Source: Candidatus Auribacterota bacterium
GTDB lineage: Bacteria > Auribacterota > JAFGBW01
Reading direction: 5' to 3'
DNA: 5,947 nucleotides
Assembly: GCA_016932965.1 (NCBI GenBank)
Contig: JAFGBW010000267.1
Span: 1 to 5,947 of the forward strand
The translations under genes were made by a program, and so were the position numbers. Positions 1 to 5,444 of the stretch are shown here, piece after piece (position 1 is the stretch's first letter; every line of letters begins with the position of its first letter). The notes under the pieces were generated by a model. The model ran no database searches. It had not been told where the DNA came from and was given only the letters and a program-made list of their open reading frames with translations.

Positions 1-275
1 CAAGAGCCGTTTTTTCTTCCCACGGGGAAATCATGAGAAGCGTTTTAGCGAATTTTCAGTTTAACAGCAGGGATTGTCTGCTTGTAGATGAACCTGATGC
101 GGGAGAGGATATCGACGGGGTGATGAGGATAAAAAATGCATTTGAAAAAATAACAAAAAAAGGTTGTCAGGTAATCATAGCGACGCACCACCCCTTTTTT
201 TTAAAAAATGCGAATCTCATTGAATTGGAACATCATTATGCAGAGAAACTTATTAGCTTATATAAAAATGTTTAA
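1..275 (+). CDS. ABC/AAA-type ATPase, C-terminal fragment (5' end outside window)
   Basis: The reading frame is open from the left edge (first full codon at base 3) to TAA at 273-275, so this is the last ~90 residues of a longer protein. An ATG at 33 is in frame but is not the true start, because conserved motifs lie upstream of it. Seen: an ABC signature-like SSHGE at 15-29; a Walker B strand CLLVDE at 75-92 followed by PDAGED, a D-loop equivalent; and an H-loop ATHH at 180-191 after a hydrophobic strand (QVIIA). This order is that of the C-terminal half of ABC-class nucleotide-binding domains of the stand-alone soluble AAA/ABC ATPase type, where SHGE replaces the transporter LSGGQ. The protein binds and hydrolyses ATP; its partner and role cannot be told from the fragment. 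The DNA is visibly more A/T-rich than the genes at the right end. The methyltransferase starts 8 bases after its stop, so the two are probably cotranscribed. Confidence 0.8.
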   Translation, partial: RAVFSSHGEIMRSVLANFQFNSRDCLLVDEPDAGEDIDGVMRIKNAFEKITKKGCQVIIATHHPFFLKNANLIELEHHYAEKLISLYKNV

Positions 276-283
276 CGTGAAAT

Positions 284-919
284 GTGATGAAAAAAAATCA
301 CGCCTTTCAAAAATATACTGAGAAATATGATCAGTGGTTTGATGAAAACAGACCGGCATATGAAGCGGAGCTGCGCGCGGTGGGATCACTGCTCCCCGAT
401 AAAAGAAATGGAATTGAAATCGGCGCCGGGACAGGGCGTTTTGCCGTTCCGCTTGGTGTGAAACTGGGTGTTGAACCTTCCCTGAACATGGGGGGGATTG
501 CTAAAAACCGCGGCATTCATCTCATCAATGCTTATGCGGAAAACCTGCCGCTTAAGAATGCAGCATTTGATTTTGTGTTAATGGTTACCGCCATATGCTT
601 TCTCGATGATGTTCATAAAGCTTTTCTGGAGGCAAACCGTATATTAAAAAGAACCGGCTATTTTATAGTGGGCATGATTGACAGGCAGAGTTACCTTGGC
701 CGATTATACTCAGAAAAACAAAATAAGAGCGTGTTTTATAAAAATGCGCATTTTTATTCTGTGAACGAAATCATCCAACTCATGAGGCAGTCGGGCTTCA
801 ATGAATTTTTATTCAGACAGGCCCTGTTTAAGAATCATGAAGCAGAGAATGTCAAGAAAGTAGTATCAGGATACGGGGAAGGAGCATTCGTTGTGATAAG
901 AGGAAGAAAACGCAGATAA
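284..919 (+). CDS. class I SAM-dependent methyltransferase (Methyltransf_11-like)
   Basis: A 211-residue cytosolic protein with the Rossmann-like SAM-binding core in the usual order. Motif I is IEIGAGTGRF (residues 44-53); E64 in GVEPS is the acidic residue that would hold the ribose hydroxyls; NAYAENLPL (82-90) matches the motif that contacts adenine; FDFVLMVTAICFLDD (95-109) is the motif IV strand; and NRILKRTGYFIVG (118-130) is the conserved helix and strand after it. This is the pattern of UbiE/BioC-like small-molecule methyltransferases, but the substrate is unknown. The C-terminal third (SVNEIIQLMRQSGF, 159-172) is the usual cap. The start is either GTG at 284 or ATG at 287; neither has a good Shine-Dalgarno sequence, so coupling to the ATPase 8 bases upstream is likely. 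Length is normal and the gene is intact. It faces the TPR gene convergently. Confidence 0.85.
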   Translation: MMKKNHAFQKYTEKYDQWFDENRPAYEAELRAVGSLLPDKRNGIEIGAGTGRFAVPLGVKLGVEPSLNMGGIAKNRGIHLINAYAENLPLKNAAFDFVLMVTAICFLDDVHKAFLEANRILKRTGYFIVGMIDRQSYLGRLYSEKQNKSVFYKNAHFYSVNEIIQLMRQSGFNEFLFRQALFKNHEAENVKKVVSGYGEGAFVVIRGRKRR

Positions 920-938
920 GGAGCAGTTATTTTTTCAG

Positions 939-977
939 GCTTCAGCGAAGTCACGCCTTCCTCCGTATCCTTCGGGG
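939..977. repeat. pair of short hairpins in convergent gap, possible dispersed repeat
   Basis: The 85-base gap between the methyltransferase and the convergent TPR gene holds two small stem-loops. One is CTTC-AGC-GAAG at 940-950. The other is a 5-bp stem, CTCCG/CGGGG with one G-T pair, at 961-965 and 973-977 around a 7-base loop. Neither is followed by a T-run in either direction, so they do not look like intrinsic terminators. Compact GC-richer hairpin pairs in convergent gaps are often dispersed intergenic repeats, but copy number cannot be judged from one window. Confidence 0.35.
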
Positions 978-1004
978 TAGATTCTTTTACGCTTCTGGTG
1001 GAGG

Positions 1005-1508
1005 TTACTGACCGTCGGCCATTTTTTTTTGCGTTTTTTTCAAATATTTCTGGGCGGTTTTGTTTTTCGGGTCCAGGGCCAGAAGTTTATGGAAGACATC
1101 AGCCGCTTCATCGTATCTTTTTGTTTTAAAAAGTATTCTGCCTAGATTCAGGTAGGCGTCTTTGCAATTCGGGTCCGCTTTGACGGCTTTTCGGCAGCAG
1201 GTTATTTTTTCATCATTGAAAGAAGTCTGTCCCGCTTTTTTAAGCCATTGTCTGGCCGCTTCCGGCCCTTCAGTCTGGTTGTATTGATTGGCCACTTTCG
1301 GATCAAATAAATAGGCCTTGGCATAATCCGCGGCCGCACCATCGGGATCATCGTCTGCCTGCCTTTTTTTTGCCCTTTCCATGTAGTGCTTTGCCAGTTC
1401 CGTATTACACGTATAAGCCTTTCCACTTAACGAACCTTCTTCCTCCTCGGAAAAAGAGACCCCGTAACAAAGGATGGAAATAACAAAGATCAGGAAAGAT
1501 GATTTCAT
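1005..1508 (-). CDS. exported tetratricopeptide-repeat (TPR) protein
   Basis: A 167-residue protein starting with a signal peptide: Lys2, a hydrophobic stretch FLIFVISILCYGVSF, and a probable cut after residue 20 before an acidic EEEEG. The rest is helical. A TPR-like unit lies around residues 38-71 (helix pair ending AYLFDPK), and a clear TPR around 113-147 contains NLGRILFKTKRYDEAADVF and ends LALDPKN, preceded by a partial unit ending KADPN. TPRs are protein-binding scaffolds; the protein should act in the periplasm. After cleavage it keeps Cys34, the adjacent pair Cys104-Cys105, and Cys115. It is the last gene of a three-gene minus-strand operon: its ATG directly follows the TAA of the dodecin gene with no spacer and no Shine-Dalgarno sequence, so it is probably translated by coupling. 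The link with a thiol peroxidase and a flavin-binding dodecin may point to redox stress, but the partner is unknown. Confidence 0.75.
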   Translation of the reverse strand: MKSSFLIFVISILCYGVSFSEEEEGSLSGKAYTCNTELAKHYMERAKKRQADDDPDGAAADYAKAYLFDPKVANQYNQTEGPEAARQWLKKAGQTSFNDEKITCCRKAVKADPNCKDAYLNLGRILFKTKRYDEAADVFHKLLALDPKNKTAQKYLKKTQKKMADGQ

Positions 1509-1697
1509 TTATTCGACGGCAATTTTAAGGATGACCTGAAATTCTTTGATTTTACTGTCCCTGACGGCTCCTCTCTGCTCGATCACCTGGAAGAAATGGA
1601 CTTTTTTGCCTGAGGCTATGACTTCTTCAACCGCGGTTTTTACCGCTTCGCTAAATCCTTTATCAGAAACTCCCACTGCTTCTATGAAATTAAGCAT
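1509..1697 (-). CDS. dodecin family flavin-binding protein
   Basis: A 62-residue protein covering nearly the whole dodecin family (about 65-70 residues). Family members form hollow 12-subunit spheres that bind riboflavin, FMN or FAD, and sometimes CoA, and buffer or store flavin in the cytosol. Matching features: an N-terminal strand with EAVGVSDKGF, a helix FSEAVKTAVEEVIA (residues 15-28), the hallmark VIEQRG (38-43) and the last strand KEFQVILKI (51-59). The conserved Gln of the flavin site is present (Q54), as is Arg of QRG (R42). The Trp that stacks on the flavin ring in characterised dodecins (as in LRWFEVVEQRG) is Phe35 here (codon at 1593-1595), and the C-terminus is short, ending IAVE. 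It has the strongest ribosome-binding site in the window and is the middle gene of the gpx-dodecin-TPR operon, 17 bases after the gpx stop. Confidence 0.9.
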   Translation of the reverse strand: MLNFIEAVGVSDKGFSEAVKTAVEEVIASGKKVHFFQVIEQRGAVRDSKIKEFQVILKIAVE

Positions 1698-1702
1698 GTT
1701 TT

Positions 1703-1710
1703 CCTCCTTT
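1703..1710 (-). promoter_or_regulatory. strong ribosome-binding site of the dodecin gene
   Basis: Read on the minus strand this is AAAGGAGG, 5 bases before the dodecin ATG. It is a near-perfect Shine-Dalgarno sequence, much better than those of the neighbouring genes. It suggests that dodecin is made in excess over the peroxidase and the TPR protein from the same mRNA. Confidence 0.8.
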
Positions 1711-1714
1711 AAAA

Positions 1715-2227
1715 TTAACTGTTTTCTTTCAGTGCTTTTTCTATTGCTGCAGCGATTTTAGGATGATCCGGTGCGTCGGTTGATCCAAAACGCGCAGCAA
1801 TCCGTCCTTTGCGGTCCATAAGAAATTTATTGAAATTCCAGGTTATTCCACCTGAAAAATCAGGGTTTGTTTTCTTTGAAGTCAAAAATTGATAAAGAGG
1901 ATGTTGATCCTTTCCCTTGACCGATATCTTGGAAAACATGGGGAAAGTCACTTTATATTTGAGTGAGCAGAATTGTTTGATTTCTTCATCGGTGCCGGGT
2001 TCCTGCCAGAGAAAATTATTTGCCGGAAATCCCAGGATGACCAGTCCGTCCGGGCCGTATTTTTTGAAAAGTTTTTCAAGCCCCTCGTATTGCGGGGTGA
2101 AACCGCAGCGGCTTGCCACATTGACAATCAAAAGGACCTGCCCCTGATAATCAGCAAGCTTCACCTCTTTTCCGTTGATATTTTTTACGGAAAATTCATA
2201 AACTGAAGCGGGCGGCGTATTCTTCAT
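1715..2227 (-). CDS. glutathione peroxidase family thiol peroxidase (two-Cys type)
   Basis: A 170-residue protein of the GPx/BtuE/BsaA family, which reduces hydrogen and organic hydroperoxides. The peroxidatic cysteine lies in NVASRCGFTPQY (Cys41, counted from the chosen start). The catalytic tetrad partners are Gln75 in QEPGT and Trp130-Asn131 in WNFNKF. A second cysteine, Cys87 in IKQFC, sits where thioredoxin-dependent GPx proteins carry the resolving Cys, so electrons probably come from thioredoxin rather than glutathione. The usual FPCNQFGGQEPG is FPANNFLWQEPG here, so the middle, non-resolving Cys is absent. No signal peptide is seen; cytosolic. Start choice: ATG at 2227 has GGAG 8 bases upstream and begins just before the family's first strand. 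An ATG at 2251 would add eight residues but lacks a Shine-Dalgarno sequence and sits very near the predicted transcription start. It is the first gene of the minus-strand operon. Confidence 0.92.
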   Translation of the reverse strand: MKNTPPASVYEFSVKNINGKEVKLADYQGQVLLIVNVASRCGFTPQYEGLEKLFKKYGPDGLVILGFPANNFLWQEPGTDEEIKQFCSLKYKVTFPMFSKISVKGKDQHPLYQFLTSKKTNPDFSGGITWNFNKFLMDRKGRIAARFGSTDAPDHPKIAAAIEKALKENS

Positions 2228-2235
2228 GTCTGCAT

Positions 2236-2239
2236 CTCC
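2236..2239 (-). promoter_or_regulatory. ribosome-binding site deciding the gpx start
   Basis: GGAG on the minus strand, 8 bases before the ATG at 2227. The ATG further upstream at 2251 has no comparable purine-rich site, so this motif favours the shorter, 170-residue form. Confidence 0.55.
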
Positions 2240-2260
2240 GTTAATAATCATTCAGGGAAC

Positions 2261-2294
2261 AGTATAAGATAACCAGACAATAATAAATGATCAA
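2261..2294 (-). promoter_or_regulatory. candidate promoter of the gpx-dodecin-TPR operon
   Basis: On the minus strand, TTGATC (2289-2294) is followed after 17 bases by TATCTT (2266-2271), each matching four of six sigma-70 consensus bases. An overlapping TATACT (2261-2266) is a better -10 on its own but has no good -35 at 17 bases. Either would start transcription roughly 20-35 bases before the ATG at 2227. The A/T-rich spacer lies inside a 6-bp inverted repeat (ACCAGA at 2272-2277, TCTGGT at 2299-2304) that could be a regulator site. Confidence 0.35.
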
Positions 2295-2333
2295 TTTTTC
2301 TGGTACAGGATGCGATGATGTTTTGTTTTTTAA

Positions 2334-2348
2334 AGCCGCCATCCGGCT
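2334..2348. repeat. small GC-rich hairpin in divergent intergenic region
   Basis: A perfect 5-bp inverted repeat, AGCCG and CGGCT, around a 5-base loop. GCCGCC at 2335-2340 recurs at 2351-2356, 16 bases on. This is a GC-rich island in an otherwise A/T-rich region. There is no T-run after it in either direction. Function unknown. Confidence 0.35.
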
Positions 2349-2380
2349 ATGCCGCCCGATTCCTGGATTTCCGAGTTATT

Positions 2381-2409
2381 TCAGGCTGTGATTTATCAAA
2401 AAGCCTTGA
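2381..2409. promoter_or_regulatory. nested inverted repeat, candidate operator
   Basis: Two symmetric arms share one centre: outer AGGCT (2383-2387) with AGCCT (2402-2406), and inner TGAT (2389-2392) with ATCA (2395-2398) around TT. The outer arms extend by TC/GA past a one-base bulge. This dyad resembles a binding site for a dimeric regulator. It lies about 85-110 bases upstream of the plus-strand -10 and over 110 bases upstream of the minus-strand candidate promoter. No T-run follows, so a terminator is unlikely. Confidence 0.4.
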
Positions 2410-2471
2410 TTTATTTAGAAGAGAGTACTATGTTAATTGGAACCTTTTTTCTGCATTCCTGTCAATTAAAC

Positions 2472-2499
2472 TTTAAAGACTCATTCAATATGTTATAAT
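2472..2499 (+). promoter_or_regulatory. sigma-70-like extended -10 promoter of the CsgG-FN3 operon
   Basis: TATAAT at 2494-2499 matches the -10 consensus exactly and is preceded by TG at the extended -10 position (TGTTATAAT, 2491-2499). A weak -35, TTTAAA at 2472-2477 (four of six), lies 16 bases upstream. Transcription would start near 2506, giving a leader of about 35 bases. The -35 overlaps a small A/T palindrome (TTAAA-C-TTTAA, 2466-2476) that could be an operator. Confidence 0.65.
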
Positions 2500-2530
2500 T
2501 TTTTTTATTATTCAGATTGACATGGAGAAA

Positions 2531-2536
2531 AAAGGA
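2531..2536 (+). promoter_or_regulatory. ribosome-binding site deciding the CsgG-FN3 start
   Basis: AAAGGA lies 6 bases before the ATG at 2543. Three in-frame ATGs occur (2522, 2537, 2543). The one at 2522 has no site upstream and would sit only ~16 bases after the predicted transcription start; the one at 2537 directly abuts this motif, although a GGAG at 2524-2527 could serve it. The third ATG is therefore preferred. Confidence 0.55.
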
Positions 2537-2542
2537 ATGAAG

Positions 2543-4591
2543 ATGATTGATTCAGTAAAATCGAAATCCGGCTTTGGTCTCATTATATCCTTTCTGCTGA
2601 TTTTCAGTTTCGTATCTTATCTTGATGCTAAAAAACCGGGAAGCTCTCTGGATGTTTTTGTGTCCCCTACAATCAAAAATACGGTTTATGAAAAAATCGC
2701 CGTGCTTCCCTTTAAAGCGCCCACGGAACTGGCCGGATCATCCATTTCGGATTTTTTTACCAATGAAATCCTGAAGACCTATAAATACCAGCTGATTGAA
2801 CGCAGTCAGATAGAAAATATATTCAAAGAACAGGAGATGAATCTGTCAGGGGTAACGGAATCTTCAGTCGCTATCGAAGTGGGTAAAATACTGGGGGTCA
2901 ACGCCACCGTGATCGGGACGGTTTCCGAATACGGTTATCAGCAGTATAAAGCAACTAAACTCCCCTCAGTCGGATTGACGGTCCGGCTCATTGACACCAC
3001 CACCGGAAAAATAGTCTGGAGTGCCAGTGATACTCAGGTGGCTGCCTCTACCCGTCTATCTTTGTCTCAGCATGCCAATAATATGGTGGAGAACATGGTC
3101 TCAGCTATCATGGCCGCCTGTAAAGATATGGGTGATAATAAAGCCACGGCTTTACCGGTCCCGGTCATTTCATCTTACACCGGCGGAGTGCGCAGTGCCG
3201 CTATCACCGTGAATAAGATCAGCTCCGACCTCATCTCTTCTTATGAAATTTTAAGGAGTGTTGTTGATGAACAACAGGGTTATAAGACAGTATCCGTTGA
3301 GTCAAACAGCAAAAAATTGATCGTGTTCCAGGACAAAAACCTGCTGGATTCGACCCTGTATTTTTATAAAGTCCGGACCGTATCCAGGAACGGACTGGTC
3401 GGCAATGAATCCAAACCAGTACAAATTATCACCGAAGGGCCTCCCCCGACACCCAGGAAAGTGAAAGCAGAAAGCGAAATGTTGCGCCAGATACCCTTGT
3501 CCTGGGAACCTCCGGATTACCCTTATCTCTCCGGATATATTATTTACAGAAAGAACGGGTCCTCGGCATTTGGCGAGATCGCAGTCATTAAAAATCCGAA
3601 AACAGCTGATTATCTGGATAAAGAGAGCAGAAAAAACCCGATAGCCGACGACACGGAATACACCTATCAGATCTGTTCGTTCAATACAGCGGGCGTGAAA
3701 AGTCCGCCTTCGAAGGAGTTTTCAGCCGTTACGCTGGCCCTGCCGGTCAAGATCGAAAATCTGGTCTGCCAGAGTGGTTTGGTCAAATCCGTCAGCCTTT
3801 CCTGGGATATCAGCCCGGAACCCCAGACGGCCGGATACAATATTTACCGTTACGATCCAAAGAAAAAAGAGTTTGCCCAGCTGACTATTTTAAAAGGCAG
3901 GGATACGACCAGCTATGTAGACCAGAAAGAGGGTTTTTCCTCTCTTAAAGACGGGACCACTTATCAATACCGTGTTGCCGCCTACTATCGTAAAGATGCG
4001 GAAGGAGTGCTGTCTGATCCTCAAGAAGCCACGACCAAACCGGTTCCCCATAAAGTCAGCGGTTTTACCGCCTCCTCAGGAGAGGTCAAACAGATCACCC
4101 TGACCTGGGATCAAAATCCTGAGGACGATATCACCTATTATCTCATTTTTCGGGGGAATAAGGAAAACAGACTGTCGAAAATAGCCATCGTGCCGGCAGA
4201 ACAACTGACCTATACTGACAGGGACCTGAAAGACGGAACCCAGTATTTCTATGCCGCAGCCGCGCAGGACAAGGATGAATTGCTGGGGGATCAATCCGTC
4301 GGCATGCAGGGCAGTACCAAACCGATTCCGAAAACAGTACAGGGATTGTCCGCAACCATCTCCGGGATATCAGAGATCGTGCTCTCATGGGTCAGAAATC
4401 CGGAAGCGGATATTTCCTGTTATGAGATTCATGAAAATAAATCTTTATTGGGAAAGACCGGTGATACTTCCTGGGTTTATACTGACGGGAAACCGGGCGA
4501 GTCCTATCATTTTTACCTGACAGCAGTTGATGAAGACCAGCTGCGCAGCGAGCCGTGCAAAAAAATAATCGTCAAAATCCCTAAACTTTAA
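2543..4591 (+). CDS. exported CsgG-like protein with five fibronectin type III repeats
   Basis: A 682-residue protein (an upstream ATG at 2522 would add seven residues). Residues 1-29 form a signal peptide: basic start, hydrophobic FGLIISFLLIFSFVSYL, probable cut after LDA; there is no lipobox Cys. Residues ~48-193 are CsgG-like: strand KIAVLPF, then NEILKTYKYQLIERSQIENI, the family hallmark EQEMNLSGV, then GKILGVNATVIGTVSEYG and LTVRLIDTTTGKIVWSASD. Five FN3-like modules follow at about 205-299, 300-399, 401-498, 502-592 and 596-681, each with a central Trp or Ile strand (LSWEP, LSWDI, LTWDQ, LSWVR) and a late Tyr strand (YTYQI, YQYRV, YFYAA, YHFYL); TKPVP/TKPIP linkers join the last three. 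In E. coli CsgG forms the curli secretion pore, but the segments matching its membrane hairpins are short here, so a periplasmic scaffold is more likely. First gene of a three-gene operon. FN3 boundaries are approximate. Confidence 0.85.
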   Translation: MIDSVKSKSGFGLIISFLLIFSFVSYLDAKKPGSSLDVFVSPTIKNTVYEKIAVLPFKAPTELAGSSISDFFTNEILKTYKYQLIERSQIENIFKEQEMNLSGVTESSVAIEVGKILGVNATVIGTVSEYGYQQYKATKLPSVGLTVRLIDTTTGKIVWSASDTQVAASTRLSLSQHANNMVENMVSAIMAACKDMGDNKATALPVPVISSYTGGVRSAAITVNKISSDLISSYEILRSVVDEQQGYKTVSVESNSKKLIVFQDKNLLDSTLYFYKVRTVSRNGLVGNESKPVQIITEGPPPTPRKVKAESEMLRQIPLSWEPPDYPYLSGYIIYRKNGSSAFGEIAVIKNPKTADYLDKESRKNPIADDTEYTYQICSFNTAGVKSPPSKEFSAVTLALPVKIENLVCQSGLVKSVSLSWDISPEPQTAGYNIYRYDPKKKEFAQLTILKGRDTTSYVDQKEGFSSLKDGTTYQYRVAAYYRKDAEGVLSDPQEATTKPVPHKVSGFTASSGEVKQITLTWDQNPEDDITYYLIFRGNKENRLSKIAIVPAEQLTYTDRDLKDGTQYFYAAAAQDKDELLGDQSVGMQGSTKPIPKTVQGLSATISGISEIVLSWVRNPEADISCYEIHENKSLLGKTGDTSWVYTDGKPGESYHFYLTAVDEDQLRSEPCKKIIVKIPKL

Positions 4592-4607
4592 AGATAGAAA
4601 AAAGACC

Positions 4608-5444
4608 ATGAAAAAATCCTGTCTGATCATGACGATGTTTTTTCTTTCATCAATCTGCCTCAGTTCATCTGTTTCAGCTGAAGAAACCGTGAAGCCGCGC
4701 ATCATGATCCTGATGGATGAGAAAAATGTCGGCGGTTATAGTGTCCATCAGGCGGAAATCGACCTGATTTCCTTTTTTACGGAGAAAAATTATCCGGTCA
4801 TTGATACGGAACTGGTTAAAGCCAATTTAAAACGGGACCAGGCCCTGCAGGCCATGAGCGGCAGTAATCAGGCGGCCGCTTCCCTGGGACTGCAGTTCGG
4901 AGCAGACGTCATCATTGTCGGCCGGGCCATTGCCAAAGGATCGGCCACGGTGCTCGGCAAAACCAACATGAGGGCTTATCAGGCCACGGTCACCGCCAAA
5001 GCAATCAGGACAGATACAGCCGGATTGATCGGAACCGCTTCCGGCACAGGATCAAAACCTCATGTGGATGACACGGCAGGAGGTTCCGAAGCCATCGCCG
5101 TTGCCACCAGGCAGATGATAGAAAAACTTTTTCCGCTTATTGAAGAAAAATGGGGGGCGCAAGGGACTTCAGAGAATTCCATCCAGCTTACCATATCGGA
5201 TGTAAACCAGGTATGGCAGCTGGCGGCCTTGAAACGCATGCTGAAAGAAAAGACCCAAAAGACCTCCCAGGTGATCCAGAGGAGTTTTGTGGCCGGGGTC
5301 GCCTCTTTTGAACTCAAAACCGGGTCGGACAGCCAGACTCTGGCGGAAAATCTGGTCATGATCCAGGATGAGGCAATCCGTCTGAAAGTATTGGGTATTT
5401 CAGCCAATAAAATCGATGCCAAACTGATCATGTCTGATGAATAG
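4608..5444 (+). CDS. exported protein with CsgG/FlgT-like N-terminal domain and extra C-terminal domain
   Basis: A 278-residue protein with a standard signal peptide: MKKSCLI, hydrophobic core, probable cut after SVSA at residue 24. Residues ~28-182 repeat the element order of the CsgG-like domain upstream: strand RIMILMDE, helix IDLISFFTEKNYPVIDTELV, helix plus strand AASLGLQFGADVIIVGRAIA, strands AYQATVTAKAIRTDTAGLIGTASG, and a last helix SEAIAVATRQMIEKLFPLI. This is the general fold of TolB-N/FlgT-middle/LpoB-type envelope proteins. Residues ~190-275 look like a separate alpha/beta domain (strand SIQLTISDV, helix, strands around VAGVASFELKT, helix, strand). The molecular role is not known; cellular location is the periplasm or outer membrane face. 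It follows the CsgG-FN3 gene by 16 bases with only a weak ribosome-binding site, and its stop overlaps the next start, so the three genes are one transcription unit. Homology was judged by eye. Confidence 0.7.
   Translation: MKKSCLIMTMFFLSSICLSSSVSAEETVKPRIMILMDEKNVGGYSVHQAEIDLISFFTEKNYPVIDTELVKANLKRDQALQAMSGSNQAAASLGLQFGADVIIVGRAIAKGSATVLGKTNMRAYQATVTAKAIRTDTAGLIGTASGTGSKPHVDDTAGGSEAIAVATRQMIEKLFPLIEEKWGAQGTSENSIQLTISDVNQVWQLAALKRMLKEKTQKTSQVIQRSFVAGVASFELKTGSDSQTLAENLVMIQDEAIRLKVLGISANKIDAKLIMSDE

Noticed and set aside
33-275. A complete 80-residue gene starting at ATG 33
   Set aside because: The frame stays open to the left edge, and the ABC signature SSHGE lies upstream of that ATG, so the ORF is a fragment of a longer ATPase.
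920-1004. A bidirectional intrinsic terminator between convergent genes
   Set aside because: The hairpins have short stems and are not followed by T-runs in either direction; the T-run at 929-935 precedes the hairpin on the plus strand.
2300-2370. A GEMM-type cyclic-di-GMP riboswitch, suggested by AAAGCC and a following GGCTATGCCG
   Set aside because: The 5' half of the motif, with its GCAAACC and GAAA tetraloop helix and the GACGCAAAGCC junction, is absent.
2438-2456. A sigma-54 promoter, suggested by TTGGAAC and a downstream CTGCA
   Set aside because: GG and GC are separated by 12 bases; sigma-54 sites need 10. The sigma-70-like -10 downstream is far better.
4143-4388. Overlapping minus-strand open frames in the FN3 region
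   Set aside because: They are antisense to clear FN3 repeats, with improbable Arg/Pro/Cys-rich composition.
5060-5431. A 123-residue open frame on the minus strand
   Set aside because: It lies wholly inside the plus-strand gene at 4608-5444, which has a signal peptide and domain-like strand pattern. The antisense product is not protein-like and has no ribosome-binding site.
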